A model generated the notes under the pieces. That model saw nothing but the letters and a program-made list of their open reading frames with translations, was not told the DNA's origin and did no database searches. The position numbers were made by a program, and so were the translations under genes. A DNA stretch of 64,000 bases from Oscillatoriales cyanobacterium (GTDB lineage: Bacteria > Cyanobacteriota > Cyanobacteriia > Cyanobacteriales > Microcoleaceae): assembly GCA_004292955.1 (NCBI GenBank), contig RDXX01000019.1, forward strand, positions 1-64,000, written 5' to 3'. Below, one piece after another: positions 53,839-63,700 of the stretch. Every line of letters begins with the position of its first letter. Positions within the stretch are counted from its first letter, which is position 1.

Positions 53839-54159
53839 GTGTTAAGCAAGGAAAAAATAGCCGTGATACCTATCCAAGCAAAAATTGTTGAAAAACTGAA
53901 AAATTTCTCGGAAATCGAACTGCAAGAAATCCTCAACTTTGCAGATTTCCTGTTATGGCAGCGGAGAAACCAGGAAGTAGTTTCGCCGCCCGATGAAACT
54001 GGCAACAGCGAACCGGCTAATATGGATGAAGAGTGCGAGGTTTATTATGTTGGTGGAGTCTTAGTCGTCAAAGCATCATCAATAAAAAATCAAGAACTGA
54101 TTAATTGGGATACAATTATTCCCCATATGCGCGAAGAAAGAATCGGGAAATTTATCTAA
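53839..54159 (+). CDS. Antitoxin-like protein (DUF2281-like) preceding a truncated VapC
   Basis: 106 residues from GTG; a second GTG at 53863 (giving MIPIQAK) is at least as likely, since family similarity starts there. The first part VEKLKNFSEIELQEILNFAD is DUF2281-like. The second, YYVGGVLVVKASS, with the C-terminal IPHMREERIGKFI, is the toxin-binding tail usual for partners of PIN-domain toxins. One base separates its stop from a truncated PIN gene. A near-identical copy of its first ~85 codons lies at 55120. Confidence 0.8.
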   Translation: MLSKEKIAVIPIQAKIVEKLKNFSEIELQEILNFADFLLWQRRNQEVVSPPDETGNSEPANMDEECEVYYVGGVLVVKASSIKNQELINWDTIIPHMREERIGKFI

Positions 54160-54160
54160 A

Positions 54161-54256
54161 ATGAACGTTTTATTTGATACATCCGTTCTGATAGCAGCGT
54201 TGATAGAATGTCATCCCAGTCACTCTCAAAGCTTATCTTGGATTGAAAAGACATGA
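54161..54256 (+). pseudogene. VapC-type PIN toxin, truncated to 31 residues
   Basis: ATG at 54161 starts MNVLFDTSVLIAALIECHPS, the opening strand of a PIN domain with its first catalytic Asp, spaced correctly after the antitoxin. The frame then ends at TGA after 31 codons; the rest of the ~130-residue toxin is missing. The stop codon is shared with the start of the DUF433 gene, as if a deletion joined two toxin-antitoxin modules. Confidence 0.85.
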
Positions 54257-54513
54257 CTCAAAATAATTTACTGTCTCGGATCTCAATCGACTCGAATATC
54301 TGCTTTGGCAAACCCTGTATTCGCGGCCATCGCATCTGGGTTTCTCTGATTCTTGACTTTCTTGCTAGTGGCATGACTTTGGAAGAATTGCTTGAGGAAT
54401 ATCCGGGAATTGAACGAGAAGACGTTTTGGCTTGTATTGCTTATGGGGCTGAGTTGGCAAGAGATTGTTATGTCGAAATTCCTGTGGGTGAAAAAAAGGT
54501 AGTTTTAAAGTGA
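54253..54513 (+). CDS. DUF433 antitoxin-like protein
   Basis: 86 residues. ISIDSNICFGKPCIRGHRIW and GMTLEELLEEYPGIEREDVL are diagnostic for DUF433, a helix-turn-helix family that pairs with DUF5615 PIN-like nucleases as a type II toxin-antitoxin module. Its stop overlaps the next gene by 4 bases (GTGA). The module is complete. Confidence 0.93.
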   Translation: MTQNNLLSRISIDSNICFGKPCIRGHRIWVSLILDFLASGMTLEELLEEYPGIEREDVLACIAYGAELARDCYVEIPVGEKKVVLK

Positions 54514-54893
54514 AGTTAAAACTTGATGAAAATTTGGGCAGCATCCGCGTTGTTTCGATGTTACGTTTGGCTGGCCACGATGTTGCGACTGTACGAGAAC
54601 AAAATTTGAGTTCAACACCGGATGAATTATTAATTGATATCTGTCGGAGAGAAGGTAGATGTTTGGTGACTTTGGATAGGGGGTTTGGCAATCGCCTCCG
54701 CTACAATCCTTCTGATTATTGTGGGATTGTGTTACTGCGTCTGCCTTCTCAAGCGAAACCGCAAGATTTACAAGCGGGAATAGAAATATTAATTCGCGGA
54801 TTGGATGCCGCAGAAGTTGTAGGTAAATTGTGGATTATCAGAGGGGAAAAGCTTTTGGAGTATCAAGCAATATCAGAAGATGAATCTGACTAA
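54510..54893 (+). CDS. DUF5615 PIN-like toxin
   Basis: 127 residues from a GTG overlapping the DUF433 gene by 4 bases. KLKLDENLGSIRVVSML contains the first acidic residue, GHDVATVREQNLSSTPDELL the middle and RCLVTLDRGFGN the last, giving the acidic set of a PIN-like ribonuclease. All appear present, so the toxin is probably functional and neutralised by the DUF433 protein. Confidence 0.92.
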   Translation: MKLKLDENLGSIRVVSMLRLAGHDVATVREQNLSSTPDELLIDICRREGRCLVTLDRGFGNRLRYNPSDYCGIVLLRLPSQAKPQDLQAGIEILIRGLDAAEVVGKLWIIRGEKLLEYQAISEDESD

Positions 54894-55098
54894 AAAGTTA
54901 TCACAGATACCGAGCTGGTGCGTTGCGATCGACAATCTTGAAATAGTGATCGACTAATTTTCTTGTAGCAATATCGATCGGAGCAAGGTTGGCTCATCTG
55001 ATATTATAGCAAATGGGGAAGCGATCGCACTGTCTCTAATTATCGCGATTTAAGCCGATCGCACGCTTGCTGGAAAAGGGATCTCGCTCTGACCTTAT

Positions 55099-55377
55099 GT
55101 TAAACTGAATCTAGCGGTCGTGTTAAGCAAGGAAAAAATAGCAGTGACACCTATCCAAGAAAAACTTGTTGAAAAACTGAAAAACTTCTCGGAAATTGAA
55201 CTGCAAGAAATCCTCAACTTTGCAGATTTCCTGTTATGGCAGCGGAGAAACCAGGAAGTAGTTTCGCCTCCCGATGAAACTGGCAACAGCGAACCGGCTA
55301 ATACGGATGAAGAGTGCGAGGTTCATTATGTTGGTGGAGTCTTAGTCGTCAAAGCATCATCAATCAAAACTGAATAG
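55099..55377 (+). repeat. Segmental duplication of the 53818 antitoxin region
   Basis: About 270 bases are nearly identical to 53818-54088 (roughly 15 differences), beginning with TGTTAAACTGAATCT before the gene and ending inside the antitoxin at the codons for VVKASSIK. Confidence 0.92.
55120..55377 (+). pseudogene. Second, C-terminally truncated copy of the antitoxin
   Basis: 85 residues, collinear with the 53839 gene until VVKASSIK, then TE and stop. The ~20-residue C-terminal tail (INWDTIIPHMREERIGKFI in the other copy) and any PIN gene are missing. Several differences are synonymous, so it may have stayed under selection for a time. It could still be translated and bind DNA or act as a decoy. 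Confidence 0.75.
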
Positions 55378-55380
55378 CTG

Positions 55381-55524
55381 TCATTCGTAATTACCGAGTA
55401 AATCAGCTTTCAATTGTTCTATAGTGGCACGCTTGACATTCCCTGATTTGAACGCAGCTAGGGTTTCTCTAGCATTTCTAGCAATTTCTTTACGACGTTT
55501 TTTTATTATAGCAATTTTCCTCAT
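55381..55524 (-). CDS. Small basic protein of 47 residues
   Basis: Reads MRKIAIIKKRRKEIARNARE then TLAAFKSGNVKRATIEQLKA and DLLGNYE. Too short for many gene finders but clearly protein-like: a strongly basic N-terminus followed by an amphipathic helix, the profile of small antitoxins or RNA-binding regulators. It is the third gene of a minus-strand trio with the DUF2283/DUF2188 and nuclease-like genes; 23 bases separate it from the former. Confidence 0.6.
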   Translation of the reverse strand: MRKIAIIKKRRKEIARNARETLAAFKSGNVKRATIEQLKADLLGNYE

Positions 55525-55547
55525 AGGCGTACTTTACCTCCCTGCAT

Positions 55548-56027
55548 CTAAACACTTTCCAAACATTCACGTTTACCAGACTCAAACTCCTCCCGACTTC
55601 TACGCTGCAACAGGGCATCTATTGCGGGATTAATCACTTCCTCAACTTCCCCATTTTCATCATAAATTACCACCTCAAGCCATCGAGCTTTTGCCAAACC
55701 AACGGCATATTTAAAAGCTGCTTCCTGAGTAGCAAACACCTTCTCACTTGACTCTAGATTTTCCTCAGTCACCGCCCACCCATTTGGATGAGGTAATACG
55801 TGCAGTTTCCGATTTAATTCCTTCAATACCCGCTGCCGCAACCCAATTAAAGTAATGCCGACAATTGTTTCACTATCCTCATTATAGCGGGCGATAACTC
55901 CATCGCTAATGTCCACAGCTACAGCCTCTCGCGGTTCTCCCAGCGAGAGATAGAGAACATCCGCTTCCTTATCGTAAAAACCTGTAATATTTGTGGAGTC
56001 TTCGAGAATTTTTACTGTTGTGTCCAT
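55548..56027 (-). CDS. DUF2283-DUF2188 fusion protein
   Basis: 159 residues. Residues ~10-70 are DUF2283 (GFYDKEADVLYLSLGEPREA, VDISDGVIARYNE, ETIVGITLIGL). Residues ~78-125 look like DUF2188 (VLPHPNGWAVTEENLESSEK, VFATQEAAFKYAVGLAK). DUF2283 proteins often follow RelE- or Barnase-like toxins and are suspected antitoxins; DUF2188 is a small stress-linked domain. I have not seen this fusion described. The gene overlaps the preceding nuclease-like gene by 16 bases. Confidence 0.8.
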   Translation of the reverse strand: MDTTVKILEDSTNITGFYDKEADVLYLSLGEPREAVAVDISDGVIARYNEDSETIVGITLIGLRQRVLKELNRKLHVLPHPNGWAVTEENLESSEKVFATQEAAFKYAVGLAKARWLEVVIYDENGEVEEVINPAIDALLQRRSREEFESGKRECLESV

Positions 56028-56350
56028 ATTATTCGCTTATTTGATGATGGCTGTCTTCTGAGGTAAGCTGTTGTGATAAATCCATCAGAATCATTTATTT
56101 CTAGATACACCACTACCACAAATTTTCTACTTTCGGGAATCAATGGATAGAAGCGTAGGGCTAGTAATCCGCCTGTAACGTCATCTATTTGAATCAGATC
56201 GGGATTTTCTAAAGTTTCTAAAACTCGCTCATATTGAGCTTGCATTTCAGGGTGTTCTTTCAAGATATGTTGCCATCGCTCTTTGGTGAGGCGTATTGGA
56301 ACATTATTGAATGAACGGCTCGTCCAAAGTAGATTGCTATCTTCCGTCAT
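56012..56350 (-). CDS. Barnase/RelE-like toxin candidate (PBECR/DUF4258-like)
   Basis: 112 residues from MTEDSNLLW (an earlier ATG would add 11 residues). PIRLTKERWQHILKEHPEM near the start, VLETLENPDLIQID and the C-terminal FVVVVYLEINDSDGFITTAY then LRR are typical of the Barnase-EndoU-ColicinE5-RelE class of small nucleases encoded in phages and cyanobacteria. It overlaps the DUF2283-type gene by 16 bases, the toxin-first layout of many such modules. Activity is inferred from family and layout. Confidence 0.75.
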   Translation of the reverse strand: MTEDSNLLWTSRSFNNVPIRLTKERWQHILKEHPEMQAQYERVLETLENPDLIQIDDVTGGLLALRFYPLIPESRKFVVVVYLEINDSDGFITTAYLRRQPSSNKRIIWTQQ

Positions 56351-56410
56351 TTTATCTGAAATTTCATAAATAAGCAAGGGCATCTACAAGAGATGCCCCG
56401 TACTGCGTAA

Positions 56411-57934
56411 CTACGCGCCGACAGCTTCCTTGGCCGCGTACAACACCTCAGCATTAATTAGAGCAATACCGCGCTCGCGAGCAAACTTCTCAGTATTCCG
56501 CTTGACTTTCCCGCGCACAAAACCGGGGATTTTGTTCAATTCTGCCTGTCCGTCCTTCGTCCAATTCATATCAGAATCAGCCGAAATTCCCTTGGTAATA
56601 ACTTCCTTAGTATCGTGGCCGCCGAAGATTTCTAGCAAGTGGTCTTCCATGCCCAAAGTAAAGGAATTGTAGACCAAATCTACGCACTGATTTGTGCCTT
56701 CATAGCCCAAAAATGGCTTGTAGCCGATCGGGAAATTTTGCACGTGAATCGGCGCAGCAATCACACCGCACGGAATATCAAGCCTTTTACCCACGTGGCG
56801 TTCCATCTGCGTGCCGAAAATCGCCGAAGGTTCGGCTTTGGCGATCGCATCCCCGATCGCCCCATGATCCTCCGTCACCAGCACTTCATCGCAATATCCT
56901 TTTACCTCTTCCCGGAACCAATCAGCATCGTGTTTGCAGTAGGTTCCTGCCCACACAACGTGGATACCCATCTCGCGAGCCAAAATCTTCGTCATCGCCG
57001 CAGCGTGCGTATTATCGCCAAATACGACGGCTTTTTTGCCGGTTAAGTTTTGGCAGTCGATCGACCTTGAGAACCAAGCAGCCTGAGACACAAACCGCGT
57101 TTGTTGGTCAATAAACTCTTCATAATTAACATCCGCACCTTGAGCATTCAGAACTTCCTGAATCTTCCGAATGCAGCGCGCAGTTTCCACCACACCCATC
57201 GGCGTAATATCCACCATCGGCGTGCCGAATTCTTTTTGCAAATACTCCCCGGCTGCCATCCCCAATTCCCGATAAGGAACAAGGTTAAACCAAGCGCGCG
57301 GCAGTCTTTTTAAGTTGTGAACCGAAGCACCTTCGGGAATAACTTCGTTGACTTCGATTCCCAAATCTGCCATCAAACGCTTCAACTCGGTGCAGTCGTG
57401 CTGGTTGTGGAAACCCAGCGTAGACATACCGATAATATTCACCGATGGTTTTTCGCTTTTACCTTCCAAATCGCCTTTTTTGCGAGCTTTGTTAATGTAA
57501 AGTTGGACGATTTGATCCAAAGTCCGATCGGCAGCTTGGAGTTCGTTAAACCGATAATGGTTAACATCCGCCAGCATCACATCGCCTTTGGCATCCAATT
57601 GAGCTCGGTTAACAAAGTTTTCCAAGTCTTCTTGCAGAATGCTGGAGGTGCAAGTCGGGGTAAGTACAATTAAATCGGGGTGCTCTTCTCTGTCTTTGCG
57701 GGTGATATTGTCCACCACCCGTTCCTGCGAGCCCCGCGCCAGTACGTGTCTGTCAACCACGCTGGTAGTTACCGGAGTGAAGTCCCGTTCCCTCTCCAGC
57801 ATCGATCGCATCACGTTAAAATAGTCGTCTCCAATCGGTGCGTGCATGATCGCGTGGACGTTTTTGAAGGAAGTCGCAACGCGCAGAGTGCCGATGTGGG
57901 CTGGGCCTGCGTACATCCAATAAGCCAATTTCAT
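56411..57934 (-). CDS. chlB: Light-independent protochlorophyllide reductase subunit B (ChlB)
   Basis: 507 residues, the family length. ChlB pairs with ChlN to form the catalytic component. The unusual aspartate ligand of the NB-cluster is seen as D36 in [46 protein letters not shown], and the C-terminal DUF3571-like [20 protein letters not shown] with [11 protein letters not shown] are all present. It is unlinked to chlLN in transcription, 52 kb away and on the other strand, as in many cyanobacteria. Confidence 0.98.
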   Translation of the reverse strand: MKLAYWMYAGPAHIGTLRVATSFKNVHAIMHAPIGDDYFNVMRSMLERERDFTPVTTSVVDRHVLARGSQERVVDNITRKDREEHPDLIVLTPTCTSSILQEDLENFVNRAQLDAKGDVMLADVNHYRFNELQAADRTLDQIVQLYINKARKKGDLEGKSEKPSVNIIGMSTLGFHNQHDCTELKRLMADLGIEVNEVIPEGASVHNLKRLPRAWFNLVPYRELGMAAGEYLQKEFGTPMVDITPMGVVETARCIRKIQEVLNAQGADVNYEEFIDQQTRFVSQAAWFSRSIDCQNLTGKKAVVFGDNTHAAAMTKILAREMGIHVVWAGTYCKHDADWFREEVKGYCDEVLVTEDHGAIGDAIAKAEPSAIFGTQMERHVGKRLDIPCGVIAAPIHVQNFPIGYKPFLGYEGTNQCVDLVYNSFTLGMEDHLLEIFGGHDTKEVITKGISADSDMNWTKDGQAELNKIPGFVRGKVKRNTEKFARERGIALINAEVLYAAKEAVGA

Positions 57935-58524
57935 AGGTATTTTCCCTTATGCTGGTTGAGATTTGCCCGATCGGGCGATTACTGCTAAATTTTAAGGTTG
58001 TTTGAGATTTTCTCACCAGATGAATCCTTTAGAAATAGTAACTTTCTGAAGATTTACAGATGGGAAAAATCCTCAAACGCTTTTGCTGGTTGGGCTTTGA
58101 CTCGCCATTGCCACAACTTTACCTTTGTTTTATGGCAATAATTCTTAATTTATTGTCAAGTTTCGTTAAGAAGCTGACACATCTTATCAAACTCGGGTGC
58201 TTATGGCGAACCTTGCTCAATACAGCTCTTGCATAAGTCTGCGATCGACACACAAACCGCAGATTTCAGGCAGATAAATACAGATAAACGCAGATAATTT
58301 TAGGGTAGGAAAGCTTAGGAGTGGAAGAGGTCTAATTTCCTTAAGCAACAGACAAATCATACCAAATTAGGATGCTAAATGCACACTTTACACATAAAAG
58401 ATACGTTAGTTGACTTTTTAGGCAATACGGGCTACACTATTAATTAATCCACTATTTCCTCGACACCGAAACTTGCAAAGATCGGGAAATATTGACGTAA
58501 AACAAATCCTTGTTGACAAAACCC
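57935..58524. other. 590-base spacer between chlB and the KTSC gene
   Basis: It contains the chlB promoter region and, at about 58240-58310, an interspersed repeat (GCAGATTTCAGGCAGATAAA, then TACAGATAAACGCAGATAAT) that resembles the sequence into which the MITE at 20668 inserted. No gene is seen. Confidence 0.5.
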
Positions 58525-58812
58525 ATGAAACTATCCAAAATAGACTTGAGCAATGTCTTAGCAGTCGGTCACTCTAACGGCCAGCTAGGACTGTTGATCG
58601 ATCGCGGGGAATGCCTCGAATTTATCGAAATTGCCGCACCCGAAGCTGCAATGCACGGCCTGCACATGGTTGATTTCATAGCCAATACAGATTCTACCGA
58701 ACTCAGTGGCGGTATTGAATTAACAGAAATTGCCCCAGCCGACGAACCCATTGCTATGATGCCGGTTGATTCGGCAATGGCGGCTCTCCTGACTTTATGG
58801 TGTATAATGTAA
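58525..58812 (+). pseudogene. KTSC-protein gene, 5' part, cut by an insertion sequence
   Basis: Starts MKLSKIDLSNVLAVGHSNGQ and runs through EPIAMMPVDSAMA at 58781, where an ISL3-type element begins; the next 10 codons belong to the element. Joined to 60028-60217 it gives a continuous 148-residue protein. The 5' part alone encodes the N-terminal domain without the KTSC fold. The ATG at 58525 is preferred over TTG codons upstream because the cyanobacterial family starts there. Confidence 0.9.
58774..58781. repeat. 8-bp target site duplication, left copy
   Basis: GCAATGGC here is repeated at 60020-60027, on the other side of the insertion sequence. Confidence 0.95.
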
Positions 58813-60019
58813 CAAACAATACATTTACTGTCATGGACTTTTATTTAGACTATATATTAGACTTGCCTGGAGTCAAGATTGAAAGTTGTACTCAAATTGA
58901 GGGAAAAATTTTCTTAGGACTGAGAATTGTAGGAGAAGGTATGGTTTGTCATCACTGTCAAAATTATACCGAACAATTGCATCAGAATCGACCAATCTTA
59001 GTAAGAGATTTGCCAGTCTTTGGTCGTCCTGTTTATTTAAAAATCCCACGACGGCAGTTTTACTGTCCTAATTGCCAACGATATCCCACAGAAAAAATAC
59101 ATTTTCTGGACAAAAAAAGAAGGCATACTCAACGATATGAGCAAAACATTTATGAGCGCGTTAAACAATCGAATATAGAACAGATTGGGCGAGAAGAGCA
59201 ACTAAGTTATGACGAAATAAAAGGAATATTCGATCAAGTAATTAAGCAAAAAAAAAACAACAACTTGGAAGCCAGCTAAGCGAATCTCTTTGGATGAAAT
59301 AAGTATGCGGAAAGGTCAAGGAAAGTTTGTGACTGTTGTTAGTGATATTTCTGAAGGTGATTTGATTGAAATGATTGACTCTCACCGCCAGCAAGAAATC
59401 ATTGAAGTCCTTATGGAGCAACCAGTTGAGGTTCGTGAGCAAGTTGAAGAAGTGAGTGTTGATATGTGGGGAGGATTCCCTAAAGTTATCAAAGAAGTAT
59501 TTCCAAATGCTCAAATTGTCATTGACCGTTTTCATGTCATGAAAGTGGTAAATCGAGATTTAAATAAATTACGTAGAGCAGCAGGCATTACAGATAGATG
59601 TAGTAAATATTTATTATTAAGTAATGGGGAAGCTCTTAATCCTCTTCAGCTTGATAAATTAGAATTGATCTTAAAAAAATCAGAATGTTTGAGGATTGCA
59701 TATCAGATGAAGGAAGATTTTAGGGAAATATATGAAACTAATTTAACTGTCAAAAAAGGGCAGGAAAAATTAAAAAAATGGCTAAATCATGCACGATTAT
59801 TTTTTAGAGAATCTGCATCAACAATTGAGAATCATTTTGAAGGTATCTGCAACTACTTTGTTCATCGCACAACCAGTGGAGTGATGGAAGGAATTAATAA
59901 TAAAATTAAGTTAATTATGCGACAAGGGTATGGCTTTTCTAATTTTGATAATTTTAGAAATCGCGTATTAGCTTGTTTCTTGCATTAGATAAAATTATCA
60001 CCATAAGTTCTGGAGAGCC
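58782..60019 (+). mobile_element. ISL3-family insertion sequence, 1238 bp, complete ends
   Basis: The terminal inverted repeats GGCTCTCCTGACTTTATGGTG (left) and GGCTCTCCAGAACTTATGGTG (right, complement) match at 18 of 21 positions. The 8-bp duplication GCAATGGC flanks them, the size typical of ISL3. Removing the element and one duplicate restores the host reading frame exactly. Confidence 0.95.
58833..59988 (+). CDS. ISL3-family transposase in two frames
   Basis: The first frame (58833-59279) encodes the zinc-finger N-terminus (CHHCQNYTEQLH, FYCPNCQRYPTEKI). The second (in frame from about 59251 to 59988) encodes the DDE catalytic domain, with acidic residues in ISLDEIS, IVIDRFHVMK and GVMEGINNKIK. 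The frames meet at ten consecutive A residues (59248-59257). One base fewer, or transcriptional slippage, would join them into a normal ~385-residue ISL3 transposase. Either a programmed slippage site or an inactivating indel. Confidence 0.85.
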
Positions 60020-60027
60020 GCAATGGC
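60020..60027. repeat. 8-bp target site duplication, right copy
   Basis: GCAATGGC; its internal ATG (60023) is now the first possible start codon of the separated KTSC fragment. Confidence 0.95.
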
Positions 60028-60217
60028 TAGCGCGATCGGATACAATGAAGAGGATCAAGTTTTGCAAATAGAATTTAGCAGCGGGTCAGTCTATCAATAC
60101 AGCGACGTAGAATCGGAAATTTGGGAATCTCTGCAAGAAGCTGATTCTACAGGCCGATTTTTTAACTCCGAGATTAAAGGTTATTATTCCAGCCGGTGCG
60201 TAGATGACTCGCTCTAA
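60023..60217 (+). pseudogene. KTSC domain, 3' part of the split gene
   Basis: 64 residues: SAIGYNEEDQVLQIEFSSGS, VYQYSDVESEIWESL and STGRFFNSEIKGYYSS form a complete KTSC domain (a small RNA- or protein-binding domain, function poorly known). Because the ATG lies in the duplicated target and GGAGAG of the IS end sits 5 to 10 bases upstream, this fragment could be translated alone. Confidence 0.85.
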
Positions 60218-60795
60218 AACGGATACAAGCCCTCGACTCCTATCCTGGAGAGATTAAAATTTTACACTTAAGTTCGGAATCGGGTGATTCACAGCGCTGC
60301 AATTAAATCTCAAATCGAAAAATGGAAAATCGACTGACGGGCGTGTAGTTAGCAGTCGCACAGTGAAGCGGTTTGATTGAAGTGTGAATACTTGCGTAAT
60401 TTGACCGAAAACATAGATGCGAGGCTAAATTCAAGCAATCTCCTAAAAGCTGAGATTGTTTTTTTGTCAGCCGTGCGATCGATCGCCACACCAAATCATT
60501 GCACAAATCCTGTATCTGTGCTTTTGTTTACCTAACTGCTGAGGTGAAAAAGCCCCAGGCCCATGCAAGTCAGCAACAGCTCTTTGCTGGATACGGCGTG
60601 TCTTCCCACACATCCCAAAACATAGCTCTTGAGTGATAATGAAGAATAACATAGGATTTACGGAAAAAACCCGGTTCATAGGAAAAAATCTTGAGATTGT
60701 CAGCAACTACCAACAAAGAAACCGGGTTTCTAGCCCGCCGCGCGTAAGTCCTGTAATATTGACCAACAAGCACACCTAATTTGAGAGAACCAACT
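60218..60795. other. 578-base spacer before the large kinase gene
   Basis: No gene seen. Inverted ACCCGGTT / AACCGGGT arms at 60663-60676 and 60718-60730 belong to the same palindrome family as 13940-14006. A GCGATCGATCGC palindrome lies near 60476. Confidence 0.5.
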
Positions 60796-63700
60796 ATGAT
60801 GGCAATTCCCGGCGTTGCAGTTCTCGCTCTCATTTATGAAAGCAGCACTTCCCTGGTTTACCGCGGCCGCAACGAGCAAGACAACCAACCTGTTATTATC
60901 AAAATTCTCAAAGAAGACTATCCGACTCCCGAAGAACTGAATAGATACAAACGGGAATATGACATCACTGCCAACTTAAACCAGCTCGACGGAGTTGTTA
61001 AAATGCACAGGTTGCAGCAGGTTAGAAATAGTCTGGCAATGATTTTAGAAGATTTTGGTGGCGAATCTTTAAAAATATTTATGGCTACCCAAAAATTTAC
61101 CTCTTTGGGATTTTTGACCACAGCCATCAAAGTTGCTGAAACTTTGGGAGAGATTCACGCAAAAAATGTAATTCATAAAGATATAAACCCCTCTAATATA
61201 GTTTTTAATCCCGCGACTGGACAAGTTAAAGTCATAGATTTTAGCATCTCAAGTGACTCAAATCAGGAAAACGTTGCCAATAAAAATCCCAACTTTTTAG
61301 AAGGGACTTTAGCCTATATGTCGCCGGAACAAACTGGCAGAATGAACCGGGTAATCGATTACCGCACGGACTTTTATTCTCTTGGCGTCACCTTCTATGA
61401 AGTCCTGGCAGGACAGCTCCCTTTTACCACTACCGATCCCATGGAGTTAGTTCACTGTCACATCGCCAAACAGCCAGTACCTCTCGCTGAACTTTCACCA
61501 GAAATTCCTCAAGCTATTTCAGACATTGTGATGAAATTGCTAGCAAAAGCGGCTGAGGATCGCTATCAAAGTGCTTGGGGACTGAAAGCGGATTTGGAAT
61601 CCTGTCTGTTTCAGTTGCAAACATCTGGGGTTATTTCCGAGTTTGCTCTCGGCAGCCAAGATATTTCTGACAAATTTCAAATTCCTCAAAAACTTTACGG
61701 CAGACAGCGAGAAGTTGAAACTCTTTTAGCGGCATTTGAACGGGTAGCAGCAACAAATAATCGAGCCTACCGCATCGAACAGTCCCAAATTTCTGTCATC
61801 AAGAAAGAGAGCAAATCGCGCAAAGAAAGTTCCCTGTCAGTGCTCGCGAGAGGACAGCATAAATCCCGCAGCGAGATGATGCTGATTGCTGGTTATTCCG
61901 GCATTGGCAAATCTGCAATGGTGAAGATTTTAGACAAACCTATTACCCGCAGGCGCGGCTATTTTATTTGGGGAAAATTTGACCAGTACAAGCGGACTAT
62001 TCCTTACTCAGCAGTTGTTAGCGCCTTTTCGGAATTGGTGCGACAACTCTTAACTGAAAGCGAAGCTCAATTGGCAGTTTGGCGCGAAAAACTCCGTACT
62101 GCTTTCGGGCAAAACGGGCAAATTATTATTGATGTAATTCCCGAAGTAGAACTAATTGTCGGAGCTCAGTCTCCTGTAGCTGAATTGGGGCCGACGGAAT
62201 CTCTCAACCGCTTTAATTTAGTCTTTCAAAATTTCATTCGCGTATTTTGCCAGCCCGAACATCCGCTGGTAATTTTTCTCGACGATTTGCAGTGGGCTGA
62301 TTCTGCTACACTCAAATTGATCGAATTGATGATGACAGATGAAGCGACACAATATCTGTTTTTAATTGGCGCTTATCGGGATAATGAAGTCAGTCCCACT
62401 CATCCTTTAATGATGACTGTGGAGACGCTGCGAAATCAGGAAGCCATCATTAATGAAATTGCTCTGTCGCCGCTGGGGGTGGACAACATCACTCATTTGA
62501 TTGCCGAGACTTTGCACAGCGATCGCAAATCGGTCAAACCCTTAGCTGAACTGGTTGTCAGTAAAACAGACGGCAATCCTTTTTTTGTTAATCAATTCCT
62601 ACAAACATTGTATCAAGAAAATCTGCTAGTTTTTCATCCGCCACAGTTGGGGAGCAAGGGCGGCTGGCATTGGGATATGACTCAAATTGAGCAGTGCGCT
62701 ATCACTGACAATGTAGTAGATTTGATGGTGCAGAAGTTGAGAAAACTGCCAAGTTCAACGCAGCAGGTTTTGCGTTTAGTGGCTTGTTTGGGCAACGAAT
62801 TTGACTTAAATACTCTTTCTTTAATTAATGAGAAAGAAGCGTCGGAAACTTTTTCTCACCTGTTGCCGGCGATTAAGTCGGGGCTGATTCTGCCGACTTC
62901 GGAATTGGAAAGCAAGTCATTAGATTACGTGCTGTTTCCGCTGTTAATTCTCAATTATAAATTTTTGCACGATCGCGTACAACAAGCAGCTTATGCTTTA
63001 ATTGATGATTCGCAAAAAAAAGACGTTCACCTGAAAATCGGCAGGCAAATCCTCGAAAATACTCCTGCTGAATATCGCGCTGACAGAATCTTTGAGTTAG
63101 TCGATCACTTGAATGTAGCGCGATCGCTAATTCGAGACGAGCGAGAACTAATCGAACTGGCAACCCTGAATTTAGACGCCGCCCGCAGAGCCAAAGATGC
63201 CACTGCTTATGTTGCTGCGTTGCAGTATTTAACCGCAGGTATGGACGGTTTAACCGCCGATATCTGGGATTCCCACTACGATTTAGCCTTTGCTCTGCAC
63301 ATGGAGCGCGCTAACGTTGAGTATCTGAACGGCTATTTCGAGCATTCAGAAGAATTTATCAACATAACTTTGCAAAAAGCGCGATCGCCTTTAGAAAAAG
63401 TAGAAATTTACAACCTCCTGATCGTGCAGTACACCCTGCGAGCCAAATACGAGGAAGCAGTTAAAGCTGGAATCAAAGCCTTGAACTTGCTGGGCATTGA
63501 CTTGCCGCTAGACGGGCTGCAAAAAGTCATAGCCGAAGAATTTGCAGCAGCCACAAACTTTTTAGCAGGTAGAGAAATAGCTTCCCTGATTGACGCTCCC
63601 GAAATGACAGTACCCGACAAAAAAGTCGCAGTCAAATTAATCACCAACTTCTTAACATCAGCTTACCTCAGCAATCCCGACTTGTGGAAAGTCAGCGTTT

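Noticed and set aside
56639-57114. Two long plus-strand frames opposite chlB
   Set aside because: Antisense shadows of a highly conserved gene.
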